Source: an uncultured Clostridia bacterium
GTDB lineage: Bacteria; Bacillota; Clostridia; Christensenellales; Borkfalkiaceae
DNA: 21,529 bases
Assembly (NCBI GenBank): GCA_947629725.1
Contig: CANREU010000008.1
Location: 1-21,529 of the forward strand
Direction of reading: 5' to 3'
Shown: one piece after another, positions 1 through 7,674 of the stretch
Layout: every line of letters begins with the position of its first letter
Position numbering within the stretch: the stretch's first letter is position 1
Notes under the pieces: model-generated
The model's database searches: none
Seen by the model: only the letters and a program-made list of their open reading frames with translations
Told to the model about the DNA's origin: nothing
Made by a program: the position numbers and the translations under genes

Positions 1-2
1 CG

Positions 3-899
3 GGGAACCTCCTCACGGCGCAGGTCGAGGCAGAGGCGAAGAGGCTCCGCGAAGAGGAGGGGTGCGATTTCATCGTCTACTCCATTCACGACGGCGGCTC
101 GGACTTCTCCTCCTCGGGGGTCGTAAGCGTCACAAACAGCGACATGGCCTATTACGACGCCGCCCTCTCGGACGGTTACGTCGACCTCGTCTTCGAGGCG
201 CACACCCACAAGGGATATACGCTCAAGGACGAACACGGCGTCTACCACATGCAGGCGCAGAGCGACAACAGGGAGATCGCCCGCGCCGACGTCACCATCG
301 ACCTCACGTCGGGGCACCACACCGTGAAGGCGAGCAGAGTTTCGAGCGGCACCTACACCTCGAGCTCCTTAGAGAGCGACCCATCCGTCGATGAGATCTT
401 CGGAAAGTATTTCCCCGATGTGAACCCCTACGAGCAGATCGTCGGCTACAACGCCTCCCGCCGCTATTCCGATACGATCGAAGATAAAGTCGCCGAACTC
501 TACTTCGAGAAGGGCACGGAGACGTGGACGGAGTATGATATTGTTCTCGGGGGCGGCTTTTTGAGAACGCGCACCCCCTACGACCTCGCCGCGGGGCAGG
601 TGACTTATGCCGACCTCTTCTCCATTCTCCCCTTCGACAACGCGATCGTCCTCGGGAAGATCAGCGGTTACTACTTAAAGAAGAACTTTCTTGACACCAC
701 AAACGACGATTACCACGTCTACACCAAGAAGGGCTTCTCGTCGGGCAGCGTCAGCAACAACCAAACCTATTATATAGTAGTAGACACCTACACCGCCTAC
801 TATAAGTGGAACAATATCACCGAAGTAAAAAGACTCGATAACAAGACCTACGCGCGGGACCTTCTCTCCGCGTACATCAACGAGATGGGTTGGGCTTAA
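3..899 (+). CDS. 5'-nucleotidase-type metallophosphoesterase, C-terminal part (5' end outside window)
   Basis: The frame is open from the window edge, so the signal peptide and first metal-binding motifs are missing; 298 residues are visible. The visible part begins near the end of a calcineurin-like phosphoesterase domain. It has FIVYSIHDGG, in the place of the family's SHxG-type motif, and VDLVFEAHTHKGY, where most relatives have GHTH. From about visible residue 135 it matches a 5'-nucleotidase C-terminal substrate-binding domain: EQIVGYNASR, then IVLGGGFLRT, then YADLFSILPFDNAIV. Known family members (UshA, CpdB, YfkN and YhcR types) release phosphate from nucleotides or cyclic nucleotides outside the cytoplasm. 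The protein ends in NEMGWA with no C-terminal anchor. The next gene, a nucleoside phosphorylase, starts 18 bases downstream, so co-transcription and a role in making nucleosides for salvage are likely. The exact substrate is not determinable. Confidence 0.85.
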   Translation, partial: GNLLTAQVEAEAKRLREEEGCDFIVYSIHDGGSDFSSSGVVSVTNSDMAYYDAALSDGYVDLVFEAHTHKGYTLKDEHGVYHMQAQSDNREIARADVTIDLTSGHHTVKASRVSSGTYTSSSLESDPSVDEIFGKYFPDVNPYEQIVGYNASRRYSDTIEDKVAELYFEKGTETWTEYDIVLGGGFLRTRTPYDLAAGQVTYADLFSILPFDNAIVLGKISGYYLKKNFLDTTNDDYHVYTKKGFSSGSVSNNQTYYIVVDTYTAYYKWNNITEVKRLDNKTYARDLLSAYINEMGWA

Positions 900-917
900 A
901 GAAAGAGGGGAACGCCC

Positions 918-2219
918 ATGCGCATGTATGACATCATCAAGAAGAAGCGGGACGGAGGGGAGCTCTCAAAGGAAGAGATCGCCTTCTTCATCCGCGGCGT
1001 GACGGACGGGAGCATCCCCGACTATCAGATCGCTGCCCTCCTCATGGCGATCTACTATCGGGGGATGAACGTGCGCGAGACGTGCGACCTTACCTACGCC
1101 GTGCGCGATTCGGGGGAGCGGCTCGATTTTTCCGCCGTGAAGGGCATTCGTGCGGATAAGCATTCGACGGGCGGCGTGGGGGACAAGACCAGCCTCGTCG
1201 TCGCGCCCATCGTCGCCTCCCTCGGCGTGAAGGTCGCCAAGATGAGCGGCCGCGGCCTCGGGCACACGGGGGGCACCGTCGATAAACTCGAGGCCATTAC
1301 GGGCTTCCGCACCACCCTCTCCGAGGAGGAATTCCTCGCACAGGTCAACGAAACAGGGCTCGCCATCGTGGGGCAGTCGAAGGAGTTCGCCCCCGCCGAT
1401 AAAAAGCTCTATGCCCTCCGCGACGTGACGGCGACGGTCGACAGCATGCCCCTCATCGCCTCGAGCATCATGGGCAAGAAACTCGCCGCCGACGACAACG
1501 TCATCGTCCTCGACGTAAAGACGGGCAGCGGGTCCTTCATGAAGAGCGCGGAGAGAAGCCGCGAGCTCGCCCGCCTCATGGTGGATATCGGAAAGCGCGC
1601 GGGCAAGAAGATGGTCGCCCTCATCACCAATATGGACATCCCGCTCGGCTATGCGATCGGGAACTCCCTCGAAGTTGCCGAGGCGGTGGAGACCCTCCGC
1701 GGACGGGGCCCCGCCGATCTCACGGAGGTGTGTCTCGCCCTCGCCTCCCGCATGCTCTCCCTCTCGGGGAAGGGCAGTGCGGAAGAGTGCCGTCTCCTCG
1801 CGGAGCGGGCGATCTCCGACGGCAGCGCCCTCGAAAAACTCAAGCAGTGCGTGCGGGCGCAGGGCGGGGACGTCTCCCTCATCGAAGACCCCTCGGCCTT
1901 CCCGAAGGCGAAGTGCTCCCGCACCGTTCTGTGCCCCGCGGACGGATATATCCAAAGGGTGGATACGGAGGCATACGGCGTTTCAAGCCTCCTCCTCGGC
2001 GCGGGACGGAACACCGCGGAGGACGGGATCGACTATTCCGCGGGCATCCTTTTAAGGAAGAAGACGGGGGACGCGGTGAAAGAGGGGGAGCCCCTCGCCG
2101 TGCTCTATGCGGCGGACGAGACGCTCTTCCGGGCGGCGGAGGAGAAGCTCCTTTCGGCGACCGTTATCGGGCGCGAAAAGCCCGAAAAGGCGCCCCTCAT
2201 CTACGGCGCGGTGGAATAG
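918..2219 (+). CDS. pdp: Pyrimidine-nucleoside phosphorylase (thymidine phosphorylase family)
   Basis: It catalyses phosphorolysis of thymidine, deoxyuridine and probably uridine to free base plus (deoxy)ribose-1-phosphate in the cytoplasm. Its 433 residues are the usual length. The N-terminal helical domain begins RMYDIIKKKRDGGELSKEEI. The phosphate-binding loop KHSTGGVGDKTSL and the SGRGLGHTGGTVDKLE motif are intact. The active-site stretch YALRDVTATVDS, then PLIASSIMGKK, keeps the conserved Arg, Ser and Lys. The C-terminal domain has the typical AGILLRKKTGDAVKEGE segment. The start at ATG 918 is supported by an AGAGGGG ribosome site about 7 bases upstream; a second ATG lies two codons in. 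Pdp (broad specificity) is preferred over DeoA because the motifs look like the Gram-positive enzyme, but sequence alone does not settle thymidine-only use. A repeat-derived hairpin pair separates it from thymidine kinase. Confidence 0.95.
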   Translation: MRMYDIIKKKRDGGELSKEEIAFFIRGVTDGSIPDYQIAALLMAIYYRGMNVRETCDLTYAVRDSGERLDFSAVKGIRADKHSTGGVGDKTSLVVAPIVASLGVKVAKMSGRGLGHTGGTVDKLEAITGFRTTLSEEEFLAQVNETGLAIVGQSKEFAPADKKLYALRDVTATVDSMPLIASSIMGKKLAADDNVIVLDVKTGSGSFMKSAERSRELARLMVDIGKRAGKKMVALITNMDIPLGYAIGNSLEVAEAVETLRGRGPADLTEVCLALASRMLSLSGKGSAEECRLLAERAISDGSALEKLKQCVRAQGGDVSLIEDPSAFPKAKCSRTVLCPADGYIQRVDTEAYGVSSLLLGAGRNTAEDGIDYSAGILLRKKTGDAVKEGEPLAVLYAADETLFRAAEEKLLSATVIGREKPEKAPLIYGAVE

Positions 2220-2236
2220 GATAGGCGCATACGCAG

Positions 2237-2313
2237 GAGATTCCTCACTGCGTTCGGAATGACGTGATAGAACCGTTTACGTCATTCCGACGACCGTAGG
2301 GAGGAGGAATCTC
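2237..2313. repeat. Inverted pair of short palindromic repeat elements
   Basis: Two copies of a dispersed element face each other between pdp and tdk. Copy 1 (2237-2264) has stem ATTCC/GGAAT around loop TCACTGCGTTC, with GAG on one side and GACG on the other. Copy 2 (2280-2313) is the opposite orientation with the same ATTCC/GGAAT stem and a longer 17-base loop. Together they form a 77-base imperfect inverted repeat with a central spacer of about 15 bases. The same element type, with other stem sequences, recurs at 12746-12775, 12935-12962 and throughout 17003-18264. It may also act as a processing or stability hairpin between the two genes. Confidence 0.8.
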
Positions 2314-2338
2314 TCCCGCCAGACACCAAAGGAACACT

Positions 2339-2917
2339 ATGGCAAAACTCTACTTCAAATTCGGCGCGATGGGCTGTTCCAAGACGGCGCAGGCGCTCAT
2401 CACCAAGTTCAACTACGAAGAGCGCAACATGAAGGTGCTCCTTCTGAAGCCCGCCATCGACACCCGCGACGGGGCGACCGTCGTCAGGTCCCGTATCGGT
2501 CTCAAACAGGACGCCGTCGCCGTCGGGCAGGAGGAGGACCTCCGCGCCCTGTATTTTGAAAAATATCCCGATTGCAACGTCATCATCGTGGACGAGTGCC
2601 AATTCCTCGCCCCGAAGCAGGTGGACGAGCTCGCCGACCTCGTCATCGAAAAGAATATCCCCGTGCTCTGTTTCGGGCTCGCGACCGATTTCACCACCCA
2701 CCTTTTCCCGGGGAGCAAGCGGCTCTTCGAGATCGCGCAGTCCATCAGTGAGATCAAGTCGGTGTGCACCTGCGGCGCGAAGGCCACGGTCAATGCCCGT
2801 CTCGACGACGAGGGCAGGATCGTCACCGAGGGTTCGCAGGTCGTCCTCGGCGGGAACGACAGGTATGTCGCCATGTGCAGAAAATGTTGGTTACGCCGTA
2901 TCGCGGCGCAAAAATAG
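2339..2917 (+). CDS. tdk: Thymidine kinase (TK1-like, type II)
   Basis: It phosphorylates thymidine to dTMP with ATP in the cytoplasm, the salvage step that competes with the phosphorylase upstream. It is 192 residues, normal for bacterial Tdk. The P-loop region reads GAMGCSKTA (residues 9-17). The catalytic/Walker B stretch is VIIVDECQFLAPKQVDEL (81-98). The substrate loop includes CFGLATDF, and VVLGGNDRYVAMCRKCW lies near the C-terminus. Four cysteines (143, 145, 180, 183) form the expected structural zinc site. The start follows an AAAGGA ribosome site about 6 bases upstream of ATG 2339. The P-loop departs from the common GKS/GKT form: Ser14 replaces the usual Gly before Lys15. Everything else looks functional. 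The endonuclease I gene begins 15 bases after its stop, so the two are probably co-transcribed. Confidence 0.94.
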   Translation: MAKLYFKFGAMGCSKTAQALITKFNYEERNMKVLLLKPAIDTRDGATVVRSRIGLKQDAVAVGQEEDLRALYFEKYPDCNVIIVDECQFLAPKQVDELADLVIEKNIPVLCFGLATDFTTHLFPGSKRLFEIAQSISEIKSVCTCGAKATVNARLDDEGRIVTEGSQVVLGGNDRYVAMCRKCWLRRIAAQK

Positions 2918-2932
2918 GAGGGAAGAACGAAG

Positions 2933-5038
2933 ATGAAAAGTTCTGCAAAGAAAGCTGCATCGCTGCTGACGTTTGCGCTGTCGCTGTGCCTCGGCGCTTC
3001 CGCGCTTGCGCTGTGGACGTGGACGCCCGTTCCCGCGGACGCTGCGGCGGGCGACTACTACGCCCCGATCACCGCACAGAGCGGGACCGCCCTTCTCGGG
3101 CAGGTCCACGACCTGATCGTGAATACGCATAAGACCTACACGTCCTATGACGATTGCAAAAGGATGAGTTACATCGAGGAGACCGACCCGAGCCTCGACG
3201 GGGAGGGGATCCTCGAGTTCTACACGCACGAGACCATGACGACGGGCTTCGGCAGTTCGGCGGGGATCCTGAACAGAGAGCACGTCTGGCCGAAGAGCCT
3301 CGGAAATTGGGAGACGAGCAATGCGGGCGCCGACCTTCACCATATCCGCCCCACGGAGACGAGACTGAACGGCGACCGCGGGAATAAGAAATACGGTGAA
3401 GTCACGAACGGCACCCCCCAATATTCGCGCACGACGAGCGGTGCGAATTCCCAGCTCGGCGGCTATGCCAACAGCAGCACGTTCATGCCGCTCGACAACG
3501 TCAAGGGGGATGCGGCCCGCATCGTCATGTACGTCTATACCCATTATAACACGGCCTCGCGGGTGTACGGAACGAAGGAGAGCAGGGGAAGCGGCCCGTT
3601 GAGCTTCACGAATATCATCTCCGCGGGCAGCGAATCCGCGGCGATCGACCTTCTCCTCGAGTGGAACGAGTCCGACCCCGTGGATGCGATCGAGACGACG
3701 CGCAACGAGGCGGTCTACAAAATTCAAGGCAACCGCAATCCCTTCATCGACCACCCCGAATATGCGGAGGCGATCTGGGGCGACGGCACCGCAGTGGGCG
3801 GCGGCGGAACGGACGTCGGCGGCGGACAGGGCGGAACGACGGAGCCCGCGACCCCGGCCGAGACCTTCCATCCCATCACCGAACCCGAGGAAGGCACGTA
3901 CTATCTCGGAATGAACGTGAACGGCACCTACTACTACGCGCAGTCGCAACTCGTCAATAACTACTATATTGGTACGACAACGGATATCAACAGCGCATCG
4001 GAGTACACGCTCACGAAACAGGGCGACGGCTGGATCATCAAGACGGGGTCGAAATACCTCGAACTCCCGATCGTTACAGGTACGGATAACAAGCAACACC
4101 CGAACCCCAAATTCAATTCGTCACAAACTTCGGGCAAAACGTGGACATGGGATGCTTCCAACAATATCTTTACATGGACAGACGGCGACGATACGGCGTT
4201 TCTTGGAAATTATAACGGAAAAACCAGCATTGCGGGTGCGTTCATCTCCTATATCAATAGCGATTATCCCGCCCAACTCGGCACCTACGGCACGGGCGGA
4301 ACGCAGGGCGGCGGCACCGTCGATCCCGACCCCGTCGATCCCGACCCCGACCCTAACCCCGTCGATCCCGGTCCCGTAACGCCCACGGGCGATACGTTCA
4401 CGATCACGCTCGACAGCTTCGACCTCACCGAGGGCTACGGCTTTAAGACGTGGTCCGCGGGCGGCGTAAGCGGCACGGCATTTATCTTCGGCGGCAGCGG
4501 CTCGTTCAGCAATACGGGAATGCAGTTCAACAAGAGCAAGGAAAGCTACTATCTTGCGAGCACAACGGCGGCGCCGGGCGCCATCCGCTCCGTGACGGTG
4601 AAGCTGAACTCGGGGAGCGAGAGGCCGTGGAAACTTCTCACGTCCGACACGGCATACGGCGAGGTCGCCGGGAAGCCGACGGACGGCACCGACCGCGGGA
4701 CCAAGACGGTGACGGCGGACGGCGTCACATGGACGCTGGACGGCGACGACACCTATTTCGCCCTCACCTATGAACTTGAGGACGCAAAAGGCGTTTGCTA
4801 TCTCGAGAGCATCGTCATAGAATACGAAAAGGCAGCGCCTGTCGACCCCGAACCCTCCGATCCCGACACGCCCGTAGATCCCGAAACGCCCTCCGATCCC
4901 AATACTCCCGCAGATCCCGAAACGCCCGGGACCGAGCAAAAACCCAAGCGCGGCTGCGGCGGCGCGGTCGCACTTTCGGGCGTCGCGGCGTTTGTCGCGG
5001 CGGGTGCGGCGGTCCTGTTCTGCCGTAAAAAGCAATAA
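2933..5038 (+). CDS. Secreted, C-terminally anchored endonuclease I-family nuclease with extra modules
   Basis: This 701-residue exported protein is predicted to cut extracellular DNA or RNA. Residues 1-38 form a signal peptide. Residues about 40-285 are an endonuclease I (EndA/NucM) domain with NREHVWPKSLG (114-124), ADLHHIRPTETRLNGDRGNK (133-152) and GNRNPFIDHPEYAEAIW (266-282), including the catalytic histidine region. A Gly-rich linker leads to a module at about 312-452 (YYLGMNVNGTYYYA, then KYLELP, then TWTWDAS). Its relative is in the large lipoprotein at 13129-16884. A Pro/Asp repeat linker (about 463-485) precedes a second beta-rich module (about 486-632), then another Pro/Asp/Thr linker. 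The end is GCGG, a hydrophobic helix and RKKQ, which resembles a membrane or sorting anchor. GGAGGG lies about 10 bases before ATG 2933. The stretch around 4081-4260 is AT-richer (40-45% by count in two lines) than the nuclease domain (63% in one line). Confidence 0.9.
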   Translation: MKSSAKKAASLLTFALSLCLGASALALWTWTPVPADAAAGDYYAPITAQSGTALLGQVHDLIVNTHKTYTSYDDCKRMSYIEETDPSLDGEGILEFYTHETMTTGFGSSAGILNREHVWPKSLGNWETSNAGADLHHIRPTETRLNGDRGNKKYGEVTNGTPQYSRTTSGANSQLGGYANSSTFMPLDNVKGDAARIVMYVYTHYNTASRVYGTKESRGSGPLSFTNIISAGSESAAIDLLLEWNESDPVDAIETTRNEAVYKIQGNRNPFIDHPEYAEAIWGDGTAVGGGGTDVGGGQGGTTEPATPAETFHPITEPEEGTYYLGMNVNGTYYYAQSQLVNNYYIGTTTDINSASEYTLTKQGDGWIIKTGSKYLELPIVTGTDNKQHPNPKFNSSQTSGKTWTWDASNNIFTWTDGDDTAFLGNYNGKTSIAGAFISYINSDYPAQLGTYGTGGTQGGGTVDPDPVDPDPDPNPVDPGPVTPTGDTFTITLDSFDLTEGYGFKTWSAGGVSGTAFIFGGSGSFSNTGMQFNKSKESYYLASTTAAPGAIRSVTVKLNSGSERPWKLLTSDTAYGEVAGKPTDGTDRGTKTVTADGVTWTLDGDDTYFALTYELEDAKGVCYLESIVIEYEKAAPVDPEPSDPDTPVDPETPSDPNTPADPETPGTEQKPKRGCGGAVALSGVAAFVAAGAAVLFCRKKQ

Positions 5039-5046
5039 GAAAAGGC

Positions 5047-5079
5047 AAACAGCCCTCCCCCACGGGGGAGCGGCTGTTT
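5047..5079 (+). terminator. Strong hairpin after the endonuclease I gene
   Basis: AAACAGCC followed by CTCCCCC pairs with GGGGGAG and GGCTGTTT, giving a 15-pair stem with a single bulged C and a 2-base loop, 9 bases after the stop codon. The run of T after the stem is short, so it is either a weak intrinsic terminator or a 3'-end stabilising hairpin. Position at the end of the first gene group favours a transcript end. Confidence 0.65.
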
Positions 5080-5153
5080 ACTAAACGAACAAATTTCGTG
5101 AAATGTTGATAGAAAATAATAAATTTTTCTCCGAAAATTTCAATTTGAAACCA

Positions 5154-5182
5154 TTGCTTTTTTCGGCGGGATACGTTATAAT
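5154..5182 (+). promoter_or_regulatory. Sigma-70/SigA-type promoter for the RDD protein gene
   Basis: TTGCTT (5154-5159) and a perfect TATAAT (5177-5182) are separated by 17 bases. They lie in an AT-rich patch between a hairpin and the next gene. The -10 box ends about 53 bases before ATG 5236. No other good promoter was seen between 5039 and 5235. Confidence 0.75.
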
Positions 5183-5235
5183 AAAGGGGAGAGGAGGGGA
5201 GCGCCCTCTGCGGTACATCGCAAGGGAGCGGACGC

Positions 5236-6141
5236 ATGTTTGAACTCAAGAGGATCGGCATCATCAGGAGAGCCTCCGCGTGGCTGTTGGACGCGATCCT
5301 GCTCTCGGTGCTCGTAACGGGTTTCATGTGGGTCATCTCCCTCATCTGCAGGTTCGGAGAGGCGCAGGACCTCGCGAACGAGTACTACGCCGCATGGGAG
5401 GACTACCGCAAGGAGTATATTCCCGGGGTCGCCGAGTTCTACGGCTTCACCTATGAGGAGACGGAGGACGGCGGCTACACCATCCAAAAGGACGGCGAGG
5501 AGAAAACGCTCGCAGACGTCATCGCGGCGCTCACGGAGTCGGAAGGGGGCGATGAGGCGACGGCGGAGGCCTATCAAAAGTATCGAGAGCTCCCGCCCGC
5601 CGAAGAAGTGAACAGGCAATACAGCTACGTTCACAACCTGCTCTTCCTCTGCATCTCCCTCGGGCTGTTCCTGTCCTACATGATCTTGGAGTTCATCCTC
5701 CCGCTCATCCTCAAAAACGGGCAGACGGTGGGGAAGAAGGTGTTCGGCATCTGCCTTGTGCGGCCCGACTGCGTGAAGATCGCTCCCATCGCCCTCTTCG
5801 CGAGGACCCTTATCGGGAAGTTCGCGATCGAGACGATGTTCCCCATTCTCCTTGTGTTCCTGTTCTTCTATGCGAGGATGGGGCTCCTGTCGGTCATCCT
5901 CCTCGCCGCGCTCGCGATCCTCAACATCGTGCTCTTTTTCGCGACGAAGAACAGAACGCCCATCCACGACGTTCTCGCCTACACGGTGGCGGCAGACATC
6001 AAGACGCAAATGATCTACTCCTCGCAGGAGGAGCTCGCCGAAAAGAAGGCGGCGGCAAAGAGAGAGCGCGTTATGGCGGGGGAAGCCGTAAAGGTCCCCG
6101 AAGAGCGTGCAGACGGACAAGGAAAGGCGGACAAGCAATAG
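5236..6141 (+). CDS. RDD family integral membrane protein
   Basis: The family is defined by an N-terminal Arg and two Asp residues in a small membrane domain; its function is poorly known, with some members linked to ion or solute transport. Here IIRRASAWLLDAILLSVLV (residues 9-27) carries the Arg and first Asp in the first membrane helix. NGQTVGKKVFGICLV (161-175) is the typical RDD middle motif, and KNRTPIHDVLAYTVA (238-252) the C-terminal one. Predicted membrane segments are about 17-37, 132-158, 200-213 and 216-236. Between the first two lies an acidic loop of roughly 85 residues, and the end is a charged Lys/Ala/Glu tail, so it is longer than the minimal domain. Start ATG 5236 has AAGGGAG about 7 bases upstream. 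It has its own promoter and precedes the ABC importer genes; a link to that importer is only inference. Confidence 0.85.
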   Translation: MFELKRIGIIRRASAWLLDAILLSVLVTGFMWVISLICRFGEAQDLANEYYAAWEDYRKEYIPGVAEFYGFTYEETEDGGYTIQKDGEEKTLADVIAALTESEGGDEATAEAYQKYRELPPAEEVNRQYSYVHNLLFLCISLGLFLSYMILEFILPLILKNGQTVGKKVFGICLVRPDCVKIAPIALFARTLIGKFAIETMFPILLVFLFFYARMGLLSVILLAALAILNIVLFFATKNRTPIHDVLAYTVAADIKTQMIYSSQEELAEKKAAAKRERVMAGEAVKVPEERADGQGKADKQ

Positions 6142-6153
6142 GGAAAGCCATAT

Positions 6154-6195
6154 GCGGAGGGGCGCCCCTCCGCGCGCAGAACACGGGTGTTCTGC
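6154..6195. repeat. Two adjacent palindromes between RDD gene and ABC operon
   Basis: A perfect 20-base palindrome, GCGGAGGGGCGCCCCTCCGC (6154-6173), is followed by a second hairpin whose arms GCAGAACA and TGTTCTGC enclose four bases (6176-6195), then AAAAA. Neither strand shows a T-run after the stem, so neither is a classic terminator. They may end the RDD transcript, stabilise the 5' end of the ABC message, or be a dispersed repeat. I found no second copy in this window. Confidence 0.6.
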
Positions 6196-6252
6196 AAAAA
6201 CGCTTCCCGAAAGCGGTCCTAAGGTCGGAAATACAGCAGAAAAGGAAACGCC

Positions 6253-7674
6253 ATGAAAGTCGTATTGGAACATCTCACCAAGATCTTCCCGAGCCGCAAC
6301 AAGAAGGATAAGGACGCCGAGGTCGTGGCAGTCAACGATTTCGACCTCGTGATCCCCGACGGAAAGCTCATCGGGCTTTTGGGTCCCTCGGGCTGCGGCA
6401 AGAGCACCACGCTCTTCATGATCAGCGGGCTGCAAGCTCCCTCGAGCGGCAAGATCTACTTCGGGGACGACGAGGTCACCAAGCTCGCCCCCGAGAACCG
6501 CGGGATAGGTCTTGTGTTCCAAAACTACGCGCTCTACCCGCACATGACGGTACAACAGAATATCCTGTTCCCTCTCCAAAATCTGAAGGGACCAAACAGG
6601 CTCTCCAAGGAGGAAATGCTCAAGCGCGCGAACGACGTCGCGAAGCTCGTCCAGATCGACGAATTCATGAATCGCAAGCCTTCCGAGCTCTCCGGCGGCC
6701 AGCAGCAGCGCGTGGCGATCGCCCGCGCCCTCGTAAAAATGCCGCGCGTGCTCCTCTTGGACGAGCCTCTTTCTAACCTCGACGCAAGGCTCCGCCTTCA
6801 AACGCGCGAGGAAATAAGGCGCATCCAGCGCGACACGCAGATCACGACCATCTTCGTCACGCACGACCAGGAGGAGGCGATGTCCATCTCCGACTTCATC
6901 GTCGTGATGAAGCTCGGCGTCATCATGCAGACGGGCCGTCCCCAGTGGGTGTACGACGATCCCGCCAACCTATTTGTCGCGAAGTTCCTCGGCACGCCGC
7001 CCATCAACGTCTTCAAGGGCAGAGTGGAGGGGGAGAAGCTCTACATCGGCGAGGAGGAAGTGCTCGGCGTGCCCGGCGCGGACGACCGCGAGGTGTATGT
7101 CGGCATCCGCCCCGAAGGCTTCCTTTTGAAGAAGAACGGCAAGCTCTCCTGCAAGGTCTCGGGGATCGACGTCATGGGCAGGGACGTTTCCGTCGTCTCG
7201 ACGAACGAAAATTCCCTCAACCCCGTCGTGCGGTCCATCATCTCGTCCGACGAGATGGGCAACATCTCCTCCGACGAGGCCCGCTTCGACTTGAAGTCCC
7301 ACAAGGTCTTCCTCTTCGACAGCGAGACGGAGCTGCGCGTCTACTTCGGCGAGCAGGTCGCCGCGCACGAGAAGATGGTCGCCGAGATGAAGGAGGCGGG
7401 GCAGTACTACGTCCACGAAGGCCCTCTTCCCCGCGAAGCGGACGATGCCGACCGCCACAAGACCGCGGAGGCCCCCAAAGGATTTTTCGCGAAGGTGAAG
7501 TCCCTCTTTACGAAGAAGCCGAAGAAGGAAAAGCCCGCCGAAAATGCGGACATGGGGTCGGAAAACGAAGCTCCCGCCGAGGGCGAAGTCCCCGCCGAAA
7601 ACGCGGAGACGCCCGTAGAAAAGAGTGATACGCCCGCGGAAAACGCGGAAAACCATGAGGGTGAGGCGGAATGA
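6253..7674 (+). CDS. CUT1-type ABC importer ATP-binding protein (MalK/MsmK/UgpC-like)
   Basis: This cytoplasmic ATPase energises the two permeases that follow. Walker A GPSGCGKST is at residues 44-52, the Q-loop at FQNYALYPHMTV (89-100), signature LSGGQQQR at 146-153, Walker B VLLLDEP at 166-172 and the switch histidine in VTHDQEEAM (202-210). After the nucleotide-binding domain come TOBE-like beta segments (about 240-370) with the YVGIRPEGF motif. Relatives usually end near 370 residues. This one continues for about 100 residues with a basic FFAKVKSLFTKKPKKEK patch and an acidic PAEN-type repetitive tail of unknown role. Start ATG 6253 has AAAGGAA about 6 bases upstream. Its stop overlaps the next start, indicating translational coupling. 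The sequence does not reveal the transported substrate. Confidence 0.93.
   Translation: MKVVLEHLTKIFPSRNKKDKDAEVVAVNDFDLVIPDGKLIGLLGPSGCGKSTTLFMISGLQAPSSGKIYFGDDEVTKLAPENRGIGLVFQNYALYPHMTVQQNILFPLQNLKGPNRLSKEEMLKRANDVAKLVQIDEFMNRKPSELSGGQQQRVAIARALVKMPRVLLLDEPLSNLDARLRLQTREEIRRIQRDTQITTIFVTHDQEEAMSISDFIVVMKLGVIMQTGRPQWVYDDPANLFVAKFLGTPPINVFKGRVEGEKLYIGEEEVLGVPGADDREVYVGIRPEGFLLKKNGKLSCKVSGIDVMGRDVSVVSTNENSLNPVVRSIISSDEMGNISSDEARFDLKSHKVFLFDSETELRVYFGEQVAAHEKMVAEMKEAGQYYVHEGPLPREADDADRHKTAEAPKGFFAKVKSLFTKKPKKEKPAENADMGSENEAPAEGEVPAENAETPVEKSDTPAENAENHEGEAE

Noticed and set aside
2220..2338. Riboswitch or leader upstream of tdk
   Set aside because: The structure is fully explained by two opposed copies of the dispersed hairpin element; no conserved riboswitch core was seen.
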